DNA of 64,000 nt from Romanomermis culicivorax. Taxonomy: Eukaryota; Nematoda; Enoplea; Mermithida; Mermithidae. Positions 1 through 12,225 of the stretch are shown here, piece by piece; the stretch's first letter is position 1, and the number at the start of each line of letters is the position of its first letter. Below the pieces are notes generated by a model. That model was not told the DNA's origin. It made no database searches and saw nothing but the letters and a program-made list of their open reading frames with translations. Where the stretch lies: positions 1-64,000 of the forward strand of contig CAWUHX010000219.1 in the NCBI GenBank assembly GCA_963922205.1. The letters run 5' to 3'. A program made the translations under genes and the position numbers.

Positions 1-942
1 ATTGTGACATGTTACATTAGACGTCCCATTATCTCGAAGATAATAACCACTTGAGGTAATTGCTGGTTAAGGTAACTGGATATTTGAGGTATTAGGATGT
101 TCAAGGTAACCAAACCACTCAATCAGGATTTAAGGTAATGGAATCATCAAGGAAATGGGAAATTGAAGGTAAGACTAGGTATGATTTAAAATCTTGGCTC
201 CTCCACATAAGACCAAAATGCTGTCTACTGAATTGAATTGATGCAAGGTGGATCCGGGATCAGCCATGCAAAAGTTTTACACATAAAACCTGGAGAATCT
301 ATGCCACATAAATTCATGAATAACCATAGCCATTGTACTACTTATGTCAAAAAGTGGCATAGGACACTCATTGATCCTAGGACTGCACTATACTGCAATT
401 CCACAAGATTCTGGACATTCGTTGCATTGTTGATGTAAATGTGATGTGTGACAAATTTTCTTCACTCAGAAAATTGAGGCATAATTTTTTTTTAAATGTT
501 CACTTTCTCCAATTTGCAATTCAAATCCTAAGTTACTGCTTCTCTTTATTGGCTAGGAAATTCTATCAATGAAACAAAGAAAACCATAGATTTTATCCCA
601 GATAGGTCATTCCAGGGTTTTATCAAACCTTTGACATGTTTACCTTTTTTGCTATCTGGAATTAGCATTCTGTGACCATCCATTCCAGATTTTTTGCTGT
701 GGATTCATGATAATAAATTGCCCATATTATCAGACATTATGTTACTGAAAATGATGGAATGATACTCATTGAGGTTGTTTCATGGGGGCTTATTTCTATC
801 ATTCCAAGTATTATATTTGATTATGTGGTGGGGATCAACCATTGGAGCTACCTAAAAAAATTTACCTATATCTGTATCAGCTGTCAATCAAACTTTTCAT
901 AATTTTCATGGTATTGTCTTGTAAATAATATACTTATTTCAG
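1..942 (+). other. Intron of protease copy A (between His and Asp exons), 5' part outside window
   Basis: No exon is visible here. The stretch from about 240 to 942 is recognisably the same intron as about 29270-29845 of copy B: both share a segment around GGCATAAGTTCATTAGTAACC in B and its diverged form near 305 in A, and both end in a TTATTTCAG acceptor. By comparison with copy B the His-containing exon should lie a few hundred bases left of position 1. The first 240 bases have no counterpart that I can see in B. Confidence 0.55.
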
Positions 943-1943
943 TAACCACAGTATAGCCATAGATCCAACTGTGCTTACTGCACGTTTTGGTGTACACAAT
1001 TCATATGATTATGAGGAATGGGTGGAACGCATTGTAGCAAAAACCGTCTTTGTTCATGAAAGCTACAAGCCTCAACCACTCAGCCATGATATTGCCATTA
1101 TACGATTAAGCAAAGCCATCAAATTTAGTGGGCTGGTTCAACCATTAAATATTACTTCACTCAGTCTTACCAGCGTTTCTAATTGCTCAATTTCTGGTTG
1201 GGGTGCTGACAAAAACAAGAAACGTAATTATGCATAGTAGATGTATGAAAAAAAATATATTTCTTTAGTTTTTAGTTGGCGTTGATGGTAATGGTATATT
1301 GGCCACAGTTAATTTGAAGGGCACTCCAGATTTGGTTTCAGAACGATTGCCATTTCTTTATGCATATGCTGAGGATGGCGCAAACACTACAACAGTATGA
1401 TGCACCTACTTATCAGAATGATGACATGGTATGAAATCACAGAAAATAAATCGATTGAATTTTTGAACCAGATAAACATATTATTGTCTCATGTTTCATA
1501 TCCTGGAATCAAAAATGTGGTTTTATGTTAATTTTTGTACAATCTCAAATTTTGTAAAGCAAAACTTGGTTTATTGGGTTTTTTGATATCTCATGAGGAA
1601 TCAGCATTTCTGTCAAGTGTCATATATGTTTTCCAAATGAAGACAAAAAAATCCAGTGGCTCTTCTTGTGTTCCATGAATTACCGTACTTTTTTTGTAAA
1701 TGTAAAATTATTTGAATAGTTGTTTACCTTTCAGAGACGCAACACATCAGCCTGTCAAAATACTTTTGTGTATCTTGTTATATCATATCCATTGTCAATT
1801 TATACTTGATTTCTATATTTGCAGTTGAAGTAGATAATTTTTCATTGTTTTTTTAATTTTGAGGGCGATTCAGGAAGTCCAGTGGTCTGCAAAAAAGATG
1901 GCAAGGTGTTTGCGCAGGGTATTCACAGTGGATTGAATGGCGA
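943..1943 (+). CDS. Copy A exons 2-5: Asp and Ser segments of the active trypsin domain
   Basis: Exon 943-1223 holds the Asp102 segment SHDIAIIRL and the SGWGAD segment typical of S1A peptidases. Exon 1276-1394 is a less conserved connecting piece. Mini-exon 1735-1767 encodes NTSACQNTF, where Cys191 is expected. Exon 1864-1943 encodes the nucleophile loop GDSGSPVVC followed by FAQGIHSG. Phases agree across all joins (1, 0, 0). If CQ is Cys191-Gln192, residue 189 is Ser, which in the family favours chymotrypsin-like rather than trypsin-like specificity; the three residues NTF before GDSG are unusual and make this uncertain. The short intron 1768-1863 ends in TTTTGAG, an atypical acceptor for a nematode. 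Confidence 0.75.
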
Positions 1944-2765
1944 GTAAGGTCCTATTTTGCATGGGAATTGTTTGTTCCTCAGGTGAATCAGCAGAGCAAA
2001 AGCATGGGCGAGAAGCTGGCTTGTTATCTGTCTGCATATGACTTGTAGAATGATTTGATCTCACATGAGAATCACTTTCAGGATGACAGGGGATTGTGTG
2101 CCCATATTTGAAATCGTAATTAGAAAATTATATATTTAGTACATCTACAGCCTATTAAATATCATATTTGCTCATAACAAAAAAAAATTCTCATGAAATT
2201 TTTAGGTAAGCTTGTAGCATTTTTTGTGGGCTTCTTGAAATTCAGTATAGGTAGGATGGAATGTCAAGTTCACTTATTATTATGCATTTCATTAAAGTTG
2301 TAATAGAATTGAGAGCCACAAATCGACTTTCAATGATAGGCATACTTCATTTTTATGTCTTTTGAAAGAGTCATTGCGCCAAATTTTTTTATTCATCAGA
2401 CTACTGCACCTATGCTGAAAAGTTCTATTAGAAAAATAGTCCACTAATGGAATGCTGAAGAAATCTTTGTAGGTGACATTTAAAGTGCTTGCAAGTTTCT
2501 TCATATGTGGTATGACTAAATTGCGCATTCTGCCAGCTCAATGCTGATGGTGAATTTGAGTCTAGAATACAAATAGGGATGCAGACACTGCATTCAAATC
2601 TGCATGGTTTTGGTGAGAGATGACTTGAATAAAATGTCTACATCCCCATCTGCATACAAGTCCACTGTTGACATTTGCAGGTCAGCTCGATCATTTAAAA
2701 TGCAGATCAGTAGAGTAACTTTCTGGCCTGATTCTCCTGATTGGATAATGTTACTTGCTTTTTAG

Positions 2766-3268
2766 GTCTGTAAGATACATCGACCTGTTTCATATCAAGT
2801 CTTGGCTTTTGTCGTCTATTGAGAAGATCTACAGCATGACAATGCACCATGCTGAACTGTACAATTATGTTCATTTTGGGGCCCGAAATCGTGACATAGT
2901 TTGGAGCAAGCTGAATAACTCACTGTGGAACCTTTTTGGGGATGTACCCAGAGAACTTCAAGTGGAGATAGAGAGTGAAGTTTTTGATTATGATGGCATG
3001 TGGACAGATGATAAAGTCGAGGAGCGGGTTTCACTGGATCATAATGTTTTTAATCCAATGAACATTGTGGGTTACAGTGAAGAAGGAGATGTGTTCCACT
3101 GTGTCAGTGCTTGTTTCATCAGAAACAGTCTCGGAGGTTGTAATTATTTACCGGTTTTGAAACGCTGCTACTACCTGAGCCAAAGAATACCATGTCGCAA
3201 TAGTAGAAAATGCATCCAATTGAATGAATCAGAATCAGTGCACATATACTTCAACAAAATATCCAAGG
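2766..3268 (+). CDS. Copy A exon 6: end of trypsin domain plus Cys-containing linker
   Basis: The exon opens after TTTTTAG with the C-terminal helix of the first trypsin domain (SWLLSSIEKIYSM) and continues with about 140 residues of no family I recognise, including FHCVSACF, LGGCNYLPVLKRCYY and CRNSRKC: six cysteines within about 50 residues, suggesting an extracellular disulphide-bonded module. The exon ends in AAGG followed by GTGAGG. Its copy B equivalent (31616-32118) is about 80% identical by eye and lacks indels, so the linker has been under constraint in at least part of its history. Confidence 0.7.
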
Positions 3269-4201
3269 GTGAGGATTTTTTATATATACTGCATTTCAAA
3301 AAGCAACTATGAACTCAGTTCGTTTTGTATCAAAATCCACAGATGCTATGGATTTCTTGTTTGTTGTTATGAACAAATAGAAGTTTCTTAAAGTCCTGAC
3401 CACCCAGTTATGGTTTTCATAAATAAATTTGAACACGCTGCAGTGCACTGACAAAGGAGAATTGAGTCAAAGTATGGGTAAATTCAACGAATTTGATTCC
3501 AAAGTGCAGTAAGTGGTAGCTTTCCACACTCAGCTACAGAATCTTTTCTCCTGACCTATGATGTTTCAGGTTCAAGTCAATACTTAATTTTAAGATTAGT
3601 TCTTTACTGACCATAAAATTTCTCATGGTACAAATCTTTAAATGGCACATAATGCCTACTATCACTGAAGATCTCTAAGTGTGCAGTCTGATTTTGTTGA
3701 GTCACAGCTAAAATTTATGCAACTAAGTCTTTTCAGCAAATTGACAATTTAATTCTTGCTTATGTAGCTCCCCAGTGAGAAATTTGCATGCAGAAACTTG
3801 GCTAATGTAAACCTCAGACTGCATCCCTCGAAAAATTTTCATATTTAGAATGACTGTCTTAGAGCAAACTTTTGAGAGATCCACATCAATGCATACTCTA
3901 GCGCAGTTTACAAACTGTATTTCCTTAAAAATAAATATTTAATCAATCTAGAGCCAAAATGGACGATTTTACAATAAAAAAGCAGAGAAAGATACATAAT
4001 TATGTTTTGCATCATCTATGAATCAAGATAGCAGATGAGAGATAGAACAGGATATGATGCAGGACTTTCACACATGTTGCTGTACAGATTACTAGACTTG
4101 CACTAGTGGATTGTTGAGCTTCTTTTGTCAGTTTTCTAGAAATTGGGCACTATGTGCAAAAAACATCAAATACATTTACTCAGCTGCACAAAGCTTGCTA
4201 G

Positions 4202-4801
4202 TGTTGAAATGAGACTTGGGATAGATTGAGGAATATAAAGAAAGGATTTGATACCAAAAATAGACCTAATCAGTCACTAGCTAATTCACCTAATCAGGCC
4301 GAAACCTTAGGTAGAATCAGGTGGCAACAGTTCAGTCAGTCTCAAGTTCAACAAAAATCTCCTGCTTTCGTCCCGAAGAACTGCAGAAGAAAAGATAACA
4401 CCCTGAGCTCAAGTAAATTCAAACCAGGGGCAAAATCAGGAGTCAGGCCGAGAACTGAGTTGTAAATGTAGACTTGCACGCTGGGTGGCTCTCCAGAGAT
4501 CCGGGGTCTAACCTGCGTTCCCTCCGCTGCGAGTAATCCAAAGGCGATCGGCCGAGGGTCGTTGTATTTTAGGCGGAAGTGCTCCACCACAAATAAAATA
4601 ACAAAATAATATAATATTATGCCCTACTGGGCCGCCGATATCTTCTTTCAATAAAAAACAAACAATAATCACTGAATGACCAAAAACATAGACGACCGGC
4701 ATATTTATGCACGGTGTCTATGCAAATCGGCGTCGGCGCAAAACGCGTCGACTTTGGCTATTTCTTCACAACCTGGAGATAGACTATGTCCATCCCTGAC
4801 A
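4202..4801. mobile_element. Solo LTR (600 bp) in copy A intron, 4-bp TSD CTAG
   Basis: The segment begins TGTTGAAATG and ends CCCTGACA, and is flanked by CTAG at 4198-4201 and 4802-4805. The paralogous intron of copy B (near 33850-33890) lacks it and runs straight through the empty site, which independently confirms the insertion. On the minus strand it begins TGTCAGGG like the LTRs at 24881 and 62257, so minus orientation is likely. It is much more GC-rich than the surrounding intron in its middle (about 4470-4580) and contains AATAAAA clusters near 4593. Confidence 0.8.
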
Positions 4802-5112
4802 CTAGGAGTCATTAAGGGCAAAGATTTAAGGCAACAGATATCATTTCATATCAGCAAGTATCCATTTTAGAAATCCATTCTGACAAGCTACACTTTATTA
4901 GAGATTGTTTGAATGGATAACTGATATGTAACCAAATTTTTCCAAAGAGTTCATATTTTTAGATGTTTAGCTTTTTTCTTTATCTTTTTGAAACTGCACA
5001 TCCCATCTGTAGAAGGAAAAATCACTGCAAAAACATTTTAATAATTTTTTTGGTAAGTCTAGCATGAGATTTGAAAATTGCACAGTAGGGTATTCAGATG
5101 GTAACTTTGTAT

Positions 5113-5818
5113 CTTAGATGGTCAATCCCTCTGACTTTTGGCTCCCTTATCATCTTTTCATATCAACAAGTCTCTGTCATGAAAGTACTTCCAGTTTTCA
5201 TTGAGTAAGCGTATATTTAAGTAAGATTTGTGTTAACATACATTTTTTGGTCTAACTCAATATTTTTTGTGGTCAAAGTTTTGCATAAGATTTTGTAGTT
5301 GATGTTTGGCCTTGTTGTGCCATTTTTGTTCATTCATATTTTTTCTATAATTGAGCATCAGTTTTTTGCCTACAGTGAAAGTTAGTCACTATCGATTTTA
5401 GTGTGGTGATGCACTCTACCTGCAGCATTTTTCTTCTCTCAACATTCATTCATTGCTTAGTGTTTTCAATTTACAACAGACACTTCTGTTGCCTGCCAGC
5501 CCTTGATCCTCTTTGATTTATTTTAGTTTTCTTGAGCTGTGGTAGAGTGCCTGGAACTAGGGTTGCTCAGTGAGGAGTATTCTTAACCTGTGTGTTCTGG
5601 ACTGATTGTTTTTTTGTTGTGCTTTGCTGCCTAACCCACATTGTGTTTTCCTTTTCAAATATAATCTCATTGTTTCTACATTCAGTTAGTGACATTCTCT
5701 GCTCTTTCCAATTGTATCTTGCCCAGTTAGCATCACAGTGAGGACCAAATAAGGAATCTCCCACAAAGTGAAATAGGGTTGCCAGGGTATAGGAGCTACA
5801 TATTGCAACATGTAAATG
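5113..5818. mobile_element. About 700-bp insertion in copy A intron, family not recognised
   Basis: Copy B reads directly from GTAACTTTGTAT (34148) into GCCCTGCTTCCAG, whereas copy A has about 700 extra bases between the two blocks. I see no convincing LTR, TIR or coding motif and the target duplication is unclear, so only the presence or absence comparison supports the call. Confidence 0.5.
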
Positions 5819-5959
5819 GCCTGCTTCCAGGTAAAGGTATGATTGGAGTGCACACTTTAAATTTCTATAGTTTTCGATTACTATTGTCTCACTCCTGTAA
5901 AAGATCGCAGACATAATAAAGGCCATAAGACTCACATTATATAATTCCATAGCGTCCAG

Positions 5960-6183
5960 GTAAAGTACAGTGAAAATTACAATGTTGATGCACCTGTTGC
6001 AGTTTATGTTAATCCATATATGGGTGGATATGAAATCGAACCTTCCACAAAGCCTTGGTTTGTGCTCGTACAAGGACAATCTGGAGAATTGTGCCAAGGT
6101 GTCTTTGTTGAAGACCGAGAATTGGAACAATGTACATCAGGACAATACTACTGCATTCTAACGTCAAGATTATGTTTTCTAAA
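5960..6183 (+). CDS. Copy A exon 8 (partial): start of the pseudotrypsin domain
   Basis: Encodes the segment with KPWFVLVQGQSGELCQGVF and ends in TSRLCFL. It aligns with the exon of the first domain that carries KPWMVFLDTAEGLCGGF and AAHC, so this is the N-terminal half of a second S1 fold in which the His57 position is Leu. There is no R/VV activation site equivalent. The 5' part present in copy B (34790-34940) is deleted here together with the preceding exon; a CAG next to GTAAAGTAC could serve as a substitute acceptor, but its phase does not match exon 6. Confidence 0.6.
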
Positions 6184-7801
6184 GTGAGTAATATTACTTA
6201 TTAGTTAGCTTCCAATGTTATCTGATCCAGGCTTTTGGGAAGAAATGTCTGTGAATGCAGCTGGAGAAACCTATTAATGATCAATGTAGACCCAGAAACA
6301 CTGACTGGAGCATATCTTCCAATGGAAAATCTGGATTTCAATTGAAAGGAATCTCAATGGGAAGACAGTATGATAATTAGTAACCTAGAATTATGTTTTA
6401 TTATTGGAATAGTCTGACAGTTTAATCCTAGTTGATGATGCAGGGGTCCAACTCTAACCTTGTTTTTTCTTTCCTCTTTTTTGAATTTATTGATGTCCTC
6501 GTGCAATGAAAAAGCATGTATTGACAGTAGCATGATTTTTTTGCTGAGCATGTTTAAAGTTTCTTCATCATCGAAAAAAGTAGATGAAGATCCAATCCTT
6601 ATTGCATTCATAAACAAGTGATAATCCAGCTAAATCAAAATGCTGTCTTTTCAAAAAAACATTTTAGGTTGTGAGGGATCATCTTTCAGCTCGATTTTCA
6701 TAAACTAAACCAATTTTTTGAAAACCGGACCTGTGATGATAACCTGAAAACATGGCAACTCATACACTTGAAAATGGTCAATGACATATCAGAGATTATG
6801 AAAGTTGTAGCCAGTGTGAAGCACTGGAAAAGTTTGACATTTTGAACTTTTAAAATGTGCCAAAATACATATTTTCTGTACCTCATGCCCAAAATTTTGT
6901 TTCTCAAATGGGGAAAGTGCCCTTTGTACAGGTTTAAATTACTATGTCAACTTCGTTTTCCCTTTGTCTCTGGCAAAAAATTTCCCTTCGTCTCTGGCAA
7001 AAAAACACTGACCAGGACCTATTTTCAGTAATAAAATTAATACATAGATTCATTTAAGTACTTTAATAGGAAATTGGCAAATTTCCACAGCAAAGAAGTA
7101 ACAAGCCAGCTCAGCAAAACCACGATCATCAATATAGGATCTTGACCATCATTTTTAAAGATCCTCCATAAGCATTGGGGTTGTGTGTGTTTTGGTCTTC
7201 AATCAGATCAAACCTAATTTTTGAAAGAAATTCTGCACGGTCTATGCTTACTTCATCATTGTTTGCAGTGCTGCCCCCAAGTCTCTATTCCAAACTTTTT
7301 TGCAATGCATCAGGTCATGTCACTCCATATTGCATTTAATGTCTCAATGATAGCCATCCATGTTACAGTAGACAGCATCGCCACAACCACCACTCTTGTG
7401 TACATGAAAATGAGTACAAGGCAGCCACTGGGTGAATTTTTGCACTGTCGATTTGTATCTTAAAAATACATTAATACAGTCAAAAGTATTTCACTCAAAC
7501 AGCAACCATAATATCTTTGAGAAATATGTTTGAAAATATGTTTTCCATATGCAATATAGAATTTTAGCATTTTTTTGCGTGCAAAGTTTTCCAATTTTTT
7601 TGTCTCCCAACTGTTAAACTAAGCACAAATAATTTTTCACACATGTTATTCTTCAACGAAAGTGCTGGCACTCAATTTGGCAGCCTGATGTGATGGAAGA
7701 CAAGTGTTTATTTTGGCATCCCTTAGACTCACTTCGGTAAGACTTTGCATAAATAAGCAATCTCCATTCATGTTTCACAGCATAATAGGATAATTTTTTA
7801 G
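6184..7801 (+). other. Intron 8 of copy A, no further feature seen
   Basis: Bounded by GTGAGT and TTTTTTAG. No reading frame with a recognisable motif and no element with target duplications was found. The matching copy B intron (35186-35484) is only about 300 bases, so most of this one is extra sequence of unknown origin. Confidence 0.4.
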
Positions 7802-9075
7802 GACCTGGAAGGCCAAGCCCAAGCTCAGATTTGGTGTCCACCTATCTATTATGCAAAGCCCCGATGAGCAGAGTGCGGATTTCATAAAGGGATATGAAAA
7901 TCCTGAGAACAATTTATATTTGATGATATTTCGAAGATCATTATCATTGAATGAACAAATACAGCCAATTTCTTTATCGTATGAAAAAATCATGGTTGGA
8001 AGCAGTTTGGAATGGTTGACTTATGGATGGAATATCAAATGTAAATTTTAATAATATGACACTAAACATTGATATTCAAATTCAATATTCATTTTACAGT
8101 CTGCAATGTTTTTTTCACCAGTCATTCTAGTTATAGTCACTTTAGCTCATTTCATATTGAAGAAGGGCACTATAGAGCATTTATTTAAAGAGGAGACTCA
8201 GAAGAGAGACCTGTTCTTTCACAGATAAAAAACTTGTAATGCAGAAGCACTTCTTTTACAAGTTTTTTGGCCCATGAGCTTCTAGCTATCCGAATTGCAA
8301 AAAATAAAACCACAAACTTAAGTTTTTTTTCTATTTGTATGCTATTTTTTTGCAAGTCACATACGAAAGAAATTACATAATGATAGAAAATGGTGTGGAA
8401 GCTGTTCGTTTGCAGGTTGTGAAAGTCAGAGAACAATCTTTTTGAGATAAAGCTGTGCCTCGAAAAGCAGCAACACAATGAGGAAATTTCTGGGACTTAT
8501 AGTATTTGTAAAATAATGCTTTCCATTTTGAAGAGTTAACTGCAGAAAACTAAAGAGCCTATGGTTTCTTATTAGTACCAAGATCATGCTGAAGCTTGCA
8601 CATCTTTTTGCTTTTACAATCCTTTCATTGCATCTGGTCTTGCCTATTTCTGAGAAGTGAAAGTTGATATTTAATGAATGGATTCACAGAGAAATATTAA
8701 TGAATGCTTCATTCCATTCATTTCAGGCCCTCATACAAAAACGTTGTATGAAATTCCAATTTCATCTGTTGAAGCAACATCAGTGGGTATTCTTCGAGTT
8801 AAGCCTCGAGAAAATTATGCAGTTGAATGCAATGGACAGGTGACTACCAGTTTATCAATCTATTTTAAATATCTAAAACTATTGCACACTTTTTGCAGAA
8901 TGACAATGCTGGTAGACCACTTGCGCTTTGTGTTATTGGAGAGGATAACTGTGTTCTATATGGTATCTCTACGAATGTTATCAAGGAACATGGCAAATTA
9001 TTTCAAAATGTAACAGTCCTATCGAGTTCCATGTCCTGGTTACAGGAGAAAACGAAGTCAACCTTGTTTGCATAA
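7802..9075 (+). CDS. Copy A exons 9-11: catalytically dead half of the pseudotrypsin domain
   Basis: Exons 7802-8040, 8727-8839 and 8899-9075. Exon 9 aligns with the Asp102 exon of the first domain: ENNLYLMIF replaces HDIAIIRL (Asp to Asn) and TYGWN replaces SGWGA. Exon 11 begins NDNAGRPLALC where GDSGSPVVC stands in the active domain, so Ser195 is Ala and Asp194 is Asn. The protein ends KSTLFA then TAA at 9073. All joins keep phase. Known families contain such pseudoprotease domains (for example clip-domain homologues), but the tandem arrangement with an active domain is what defines this family here. Confidence 0.75.
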
Positions 9076-9086
9076 GCTTATGGTCT

Positions 9087-9092
9087 AATAAA
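9087..9092 (+). promoter_or_regulatory. Polyadenylation signal AATAAA, copy A
   Basis: AATAAA lies 12 bases after the stop codon. The same spacing and context occur in copies B and C. Confidence 0.6.
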
Positions 9093-10505
9093 GATAATTT
9101 GAACAGAAATCAAATGTCTTTGTAATATAGGTCTTACCTTCTTTAGGATTGAAATTTTTTACTGTATTCCCATGGAAGTGAAAATCTATTGTGCTACAGT
9201 AGTCTCAAAATCATGACTTAGAGACTATTTTATCCAGTTAGGTACATTGTGTTTCACTAATATCAATTTTTTTGTGAAAATATGGCATCATGAATATTTG
9301 TCAGTTGGTAACCACATGACTCAACAGCAGTTCACACTAAATTCATCAGTGACATGTTTTGTTCTATCTTTGGAAAGATCACTGGAGTGAAAATTTTTGG
9401 CTCGATCGAATGCTGCAAATCTTAGAGTGCTCGTACACTATACCTGCAGAAGAGCCGCAGTTGTACTATTTAGTTCCTGGTAGTTTACCAGTTTGATGGT
9501 CCTTACTTCAAATTATTCCAGTCAAGAGACTTATAACTAGTTAAAAATGTACTCACAAAATTATAATTTTTTGATAAATAACTGTCTCAACCAAAAAAGT
9601 TTTCATGCAATCAGACAGAAATAAAATGATTAAAAATCAGCATATGGCAGCAATGAGTTTTCAATTTTGTTCAAACAATTGAATATGAAACAATTCAGTG
9701 AAACAGTGGCATTAAACTTTTGAAATTTTTAACTCTTTGGTCGTATTGTGAGATGAGAGATGGAATCAACTCGCCTCCATCTTATTTTGGATCTGGATAA
9801 TAAACTCGCCTTTATCCTGTTCTGGATATGGGTAATTGGAAATGAGTTTCACCAATCTGGAGCTGAGTAATCAGCTCAAGTTTATATGGATTTGGGTCCT
9901 TTTAGTAATAATCTATCATACAGCTGCGGTGATTATGTGGACATCTTAAATTATTTGTCTGAAAATGATTGTGTTGAAGTGTTTATCGGATGAGGAAGAT
10001 CTGCTGTGTAATCAGCTACTACACTACTTCAGGAATGTGAATTATTCTAGCAAATTGCATAGTGAAATCTTCAATTCTGAATCAATCAAACTTATATAAT
10101 GCAAAGTTGTGAAAATCGAAAAATCATCTTCATTCAAGTCTTATTTATATTTTGTTTTAATGAAAAACCATTCATTATAATTCCCACGGTTGTACTAGTA
10201 CAAATTAATAAAACAATGTAGACTTTGTATTTACAGCAATGGTATCCAATTATCATAGTTTTGTCTGGGAAAATTTTGAGAAACAGGGTGATAGTTATGC
10301 TCTTTTCAGAGCCTGGGAGGAAAATACTGTATAAAAATTGCAATTGCAGTTCACTCAAAATTGTACAGTGAAATAAAAAAGATGGATGCTGATGAAACTG
10401 ATGAAGGTAAATAAGCTTCAATAAAAACTTGTGGTGTCACATAACAAATGTAGCTCATCATTTTTTGGCAGTCCCAGCAACCAGCGTTCCTTCAGAGCAC
10501 TTGTC
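9093..10505 (+). repeat. 3' flank of copy A, inverted duplicate of 58240-56690
   Basis: No gene seen. The sequence continues to match the reverse complement of the copy C flank as far as GGCAGTCCCAGCAACCAGC (10470-10490) against the reverse complement of about 56700-56725. The block therefore belongs to a segmental inverted duplication that includes the last exons of the protease. Confidence 0.6.
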
Positions 10506-11110
10506 TCTCATGTAGACAGAAACAAAACTAAAAGCTTGGAGAGCAGTGATTAATACTGAATAAAAAACTCACACACACATCCACACCTACCAAATCTGAG
10601 ACCCACAGTAATTATCTGGGAATGATCTGCTACACTCAGTTGGAGGTGTGCCTGCAGATGCTTCTTGAAAATCGGCACAAAATTACAAAGTGCACTATAA
10701 TCACAGAATACACACTAGGACATCCCTCCATCATTGTGTTAGATCACCTTAAGTGACCATCACAACTGACAACATAGAAGGGGGATTACAACAGAAGTTC
10801 CTCCGCCCTTAATGGCTGTCATCCAGCCAAGCCAAAAATGCCTTATTGGCAGCATCCAGTGGGAGTGATGCAGTCATTGTAGTGGTTGAGGAGATTTGTT
10901 GAGAATGAATAGAGGGATACATCCAAACTCAGTTCACAATTAGTGAGGCTGATGATGCCCCATAGGCAAAGCCATGGCCAGAGTCGTCACTCCATTCACA
11001 TATGGAACCAAGCATTCCTTAGAAGGGCAACAGACAGGAATCCAAATGAGAACTAGTACCTCCCCCCACTCAGGATACATAACACTTCCAAACAAGTTAC
11101 CACTCGTTTT
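10506..11110. other. Unassigned, repeat-like sequence
   Basis: Higher GC than the protease introns, no supported gene. The style resembles the neighbouring dispersed repeats, but I found no matching pair of ends. Confidence 0.3.
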
Positions 11111-11112
11111 CA

Positions 11113-11185
11113 TGGCCCAATGGTAGCACTATAGACTCTGAATCAACAGACCAGGGTTCAATTCCCTCCATTTGTGAATTTTGTA
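11113..11185 (+). repeat. tRNA-like segment, closest in style to tRNA-Gln(CTG)
   Basis: ATGGCCCAATGGTAGCAC fits box A, ACTCTGAATC resembles the tRNA-Gln anticodon loop, and GGGTTCAATTCCC fits box B with a paired T arm; ATTTTG follows as a weak terminator. The acceptor stem does not pair, so this is not a working tRNA gene. It may be the head of a SINE or a solo copy of the tRNA-bearing LTRs described below, but I could not find its ends. Confidence 0.5.
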
Positions 11186-11339
11186 ACATAAGTTCATTGT
11201 GGCCTGAGGAATGTAGTTGGTAGATTGTGTGCCTACAGGCAGAATAAAAGCCTTATACAATTTTTGTTCAATTGTAAGGCCAAGAAATGGAGAATCATAA
11301 TGTTATACACCGATTGCAAACAAGCTTTCGCCAAATACC

Positions 11340-12225
11340 CCCTAAGCAAGTTTTCATCCCTAGTTTTCCCCCTAGTTACCAACAATACCTCTTCACTGAG
11401 GTCTGGTCAAAAAGGGTCTTCTGGTTCTCAATTGGGATCCCAATGCCTAGGTCATCTTACAAGTGGCCCTGTCCATCATTCATACTGACTGGACCAATAT
11501 TGTTCAGCCCTAACCAGGTGGCATTCACCCCTAGCCTTGTGGCACTACACTAGTAACCCCAGAGTAGCAACACAGTACCAATAGTTCGTTCTATAGCCAG
11601 CACTCAGGGGGTTAGGTCAAGTGGGAGTGGAGAAAGTGTTCACCTCAGCACCAGGCCCATGGCCCCATGGAAGGCGCCATGGCATCATGTTTTGGTGACA
11701 TTGCAAGAATATTTTCACTCACAGGTGAGACATTTCCAAAAATCAGTTTTCCACCTCCATGTTCATGTATTTACATTCTTCATTATATGATCCCTTTGAT
11801 GCTATGCCCTCATTTTGTTTTTGGCCCAAAAGTTTGTAACCTATTCTTCTGACACACCATCATTTGTCACCGTTTTCTCTCATATAGAAAACATTGTATG
11901 GTAAGAGTTTCGTCTATATTCTTTTCCTGCTTTATTTTCTTTCATCATCTTAAATTTACCTCAGCTAGTACATTATATTATTATTTTTCTTCACTCAAAA
12001 TAAAATTTGCATAATTATCCGAGTTTTCTAGCTGGGCCCAAAGAAAGGTTTGGATTTAGGGCAGTCCAGATTTGCACCATTTTTAGTTGTCCCAGGATAC
12101 TGAATACACACACACAAAACCAAGACTACACAAGTTGCAGAGCCTTGTCTGAAGGGTCGACTCTACCCAACACTAAGAGCTGAATGTAAGGCGCCTCTCC
12201 CTCTAGTTGTTGATGTCATGGACAG
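11340..12225. repeat. Dispersed repeat X, deleted relative of 16750-19310
   Basis: Three blocks match the longer copy to the right: 11340-11600 to about 16750-17050 (shared TCTGGT..., GTGGCATT... phrases), a few dozen bases at 11588 to 18417 (CTATAGCCAG), and 11980-12225 to 19068-19310 (GGCCCGAAAGAAAGGTTTGG-like). The section carrying the gag-like frame is missing here. Probably a retroelement derivative. Confidence 0.55.

Larger units (their letters stand above)
943..9075 (+). pseudogene. Trypsin/pseudotrypsin two-domain protease, copy A (5' truncated by window, probably broken)
   Basis: Exons read by homology to copy B: 943-1223, 1276-1394, 1735-1767, 1864-1943, 2766-3268, 5960-6183, 7802-8040, 8727-8839, 8899-9075 (TAA stop). 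All have AG/GT borders. The first four carry the Asp and Ser parts of an active trypsin domain, the last four a trypsin fold without catalytic residues. Compared with copy B the gene lacks the exon equivalent to 34511-34694 and the first half of the next one. Splicing 3268 to 5960 puts a TGA in frame almost at once, so either an unrecognised exon restores the frame or this is a pseudogene. Introns carry a solo LTR (4202-4801) and another ~700-bp insertion (about 5113-5818). A polyadenylation signal follows at 9087. Reading is by eye; cDNA would decide. Confidence 0.65.

Noticed and set aside
5567-6130. 187-residue frame on the minus strand
   Set aside because: It is the shadow of the plus-strand protease exon 5960-6183 plus intron; the plus-strand reading is conserved in copy B.
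10448-10730. Possible LTR beginning TGTAGCTC and ending AGGACA
   Set aside because: The left part is continuous with the inverted duplicate of the copy C flank, so it is not an element boundary.
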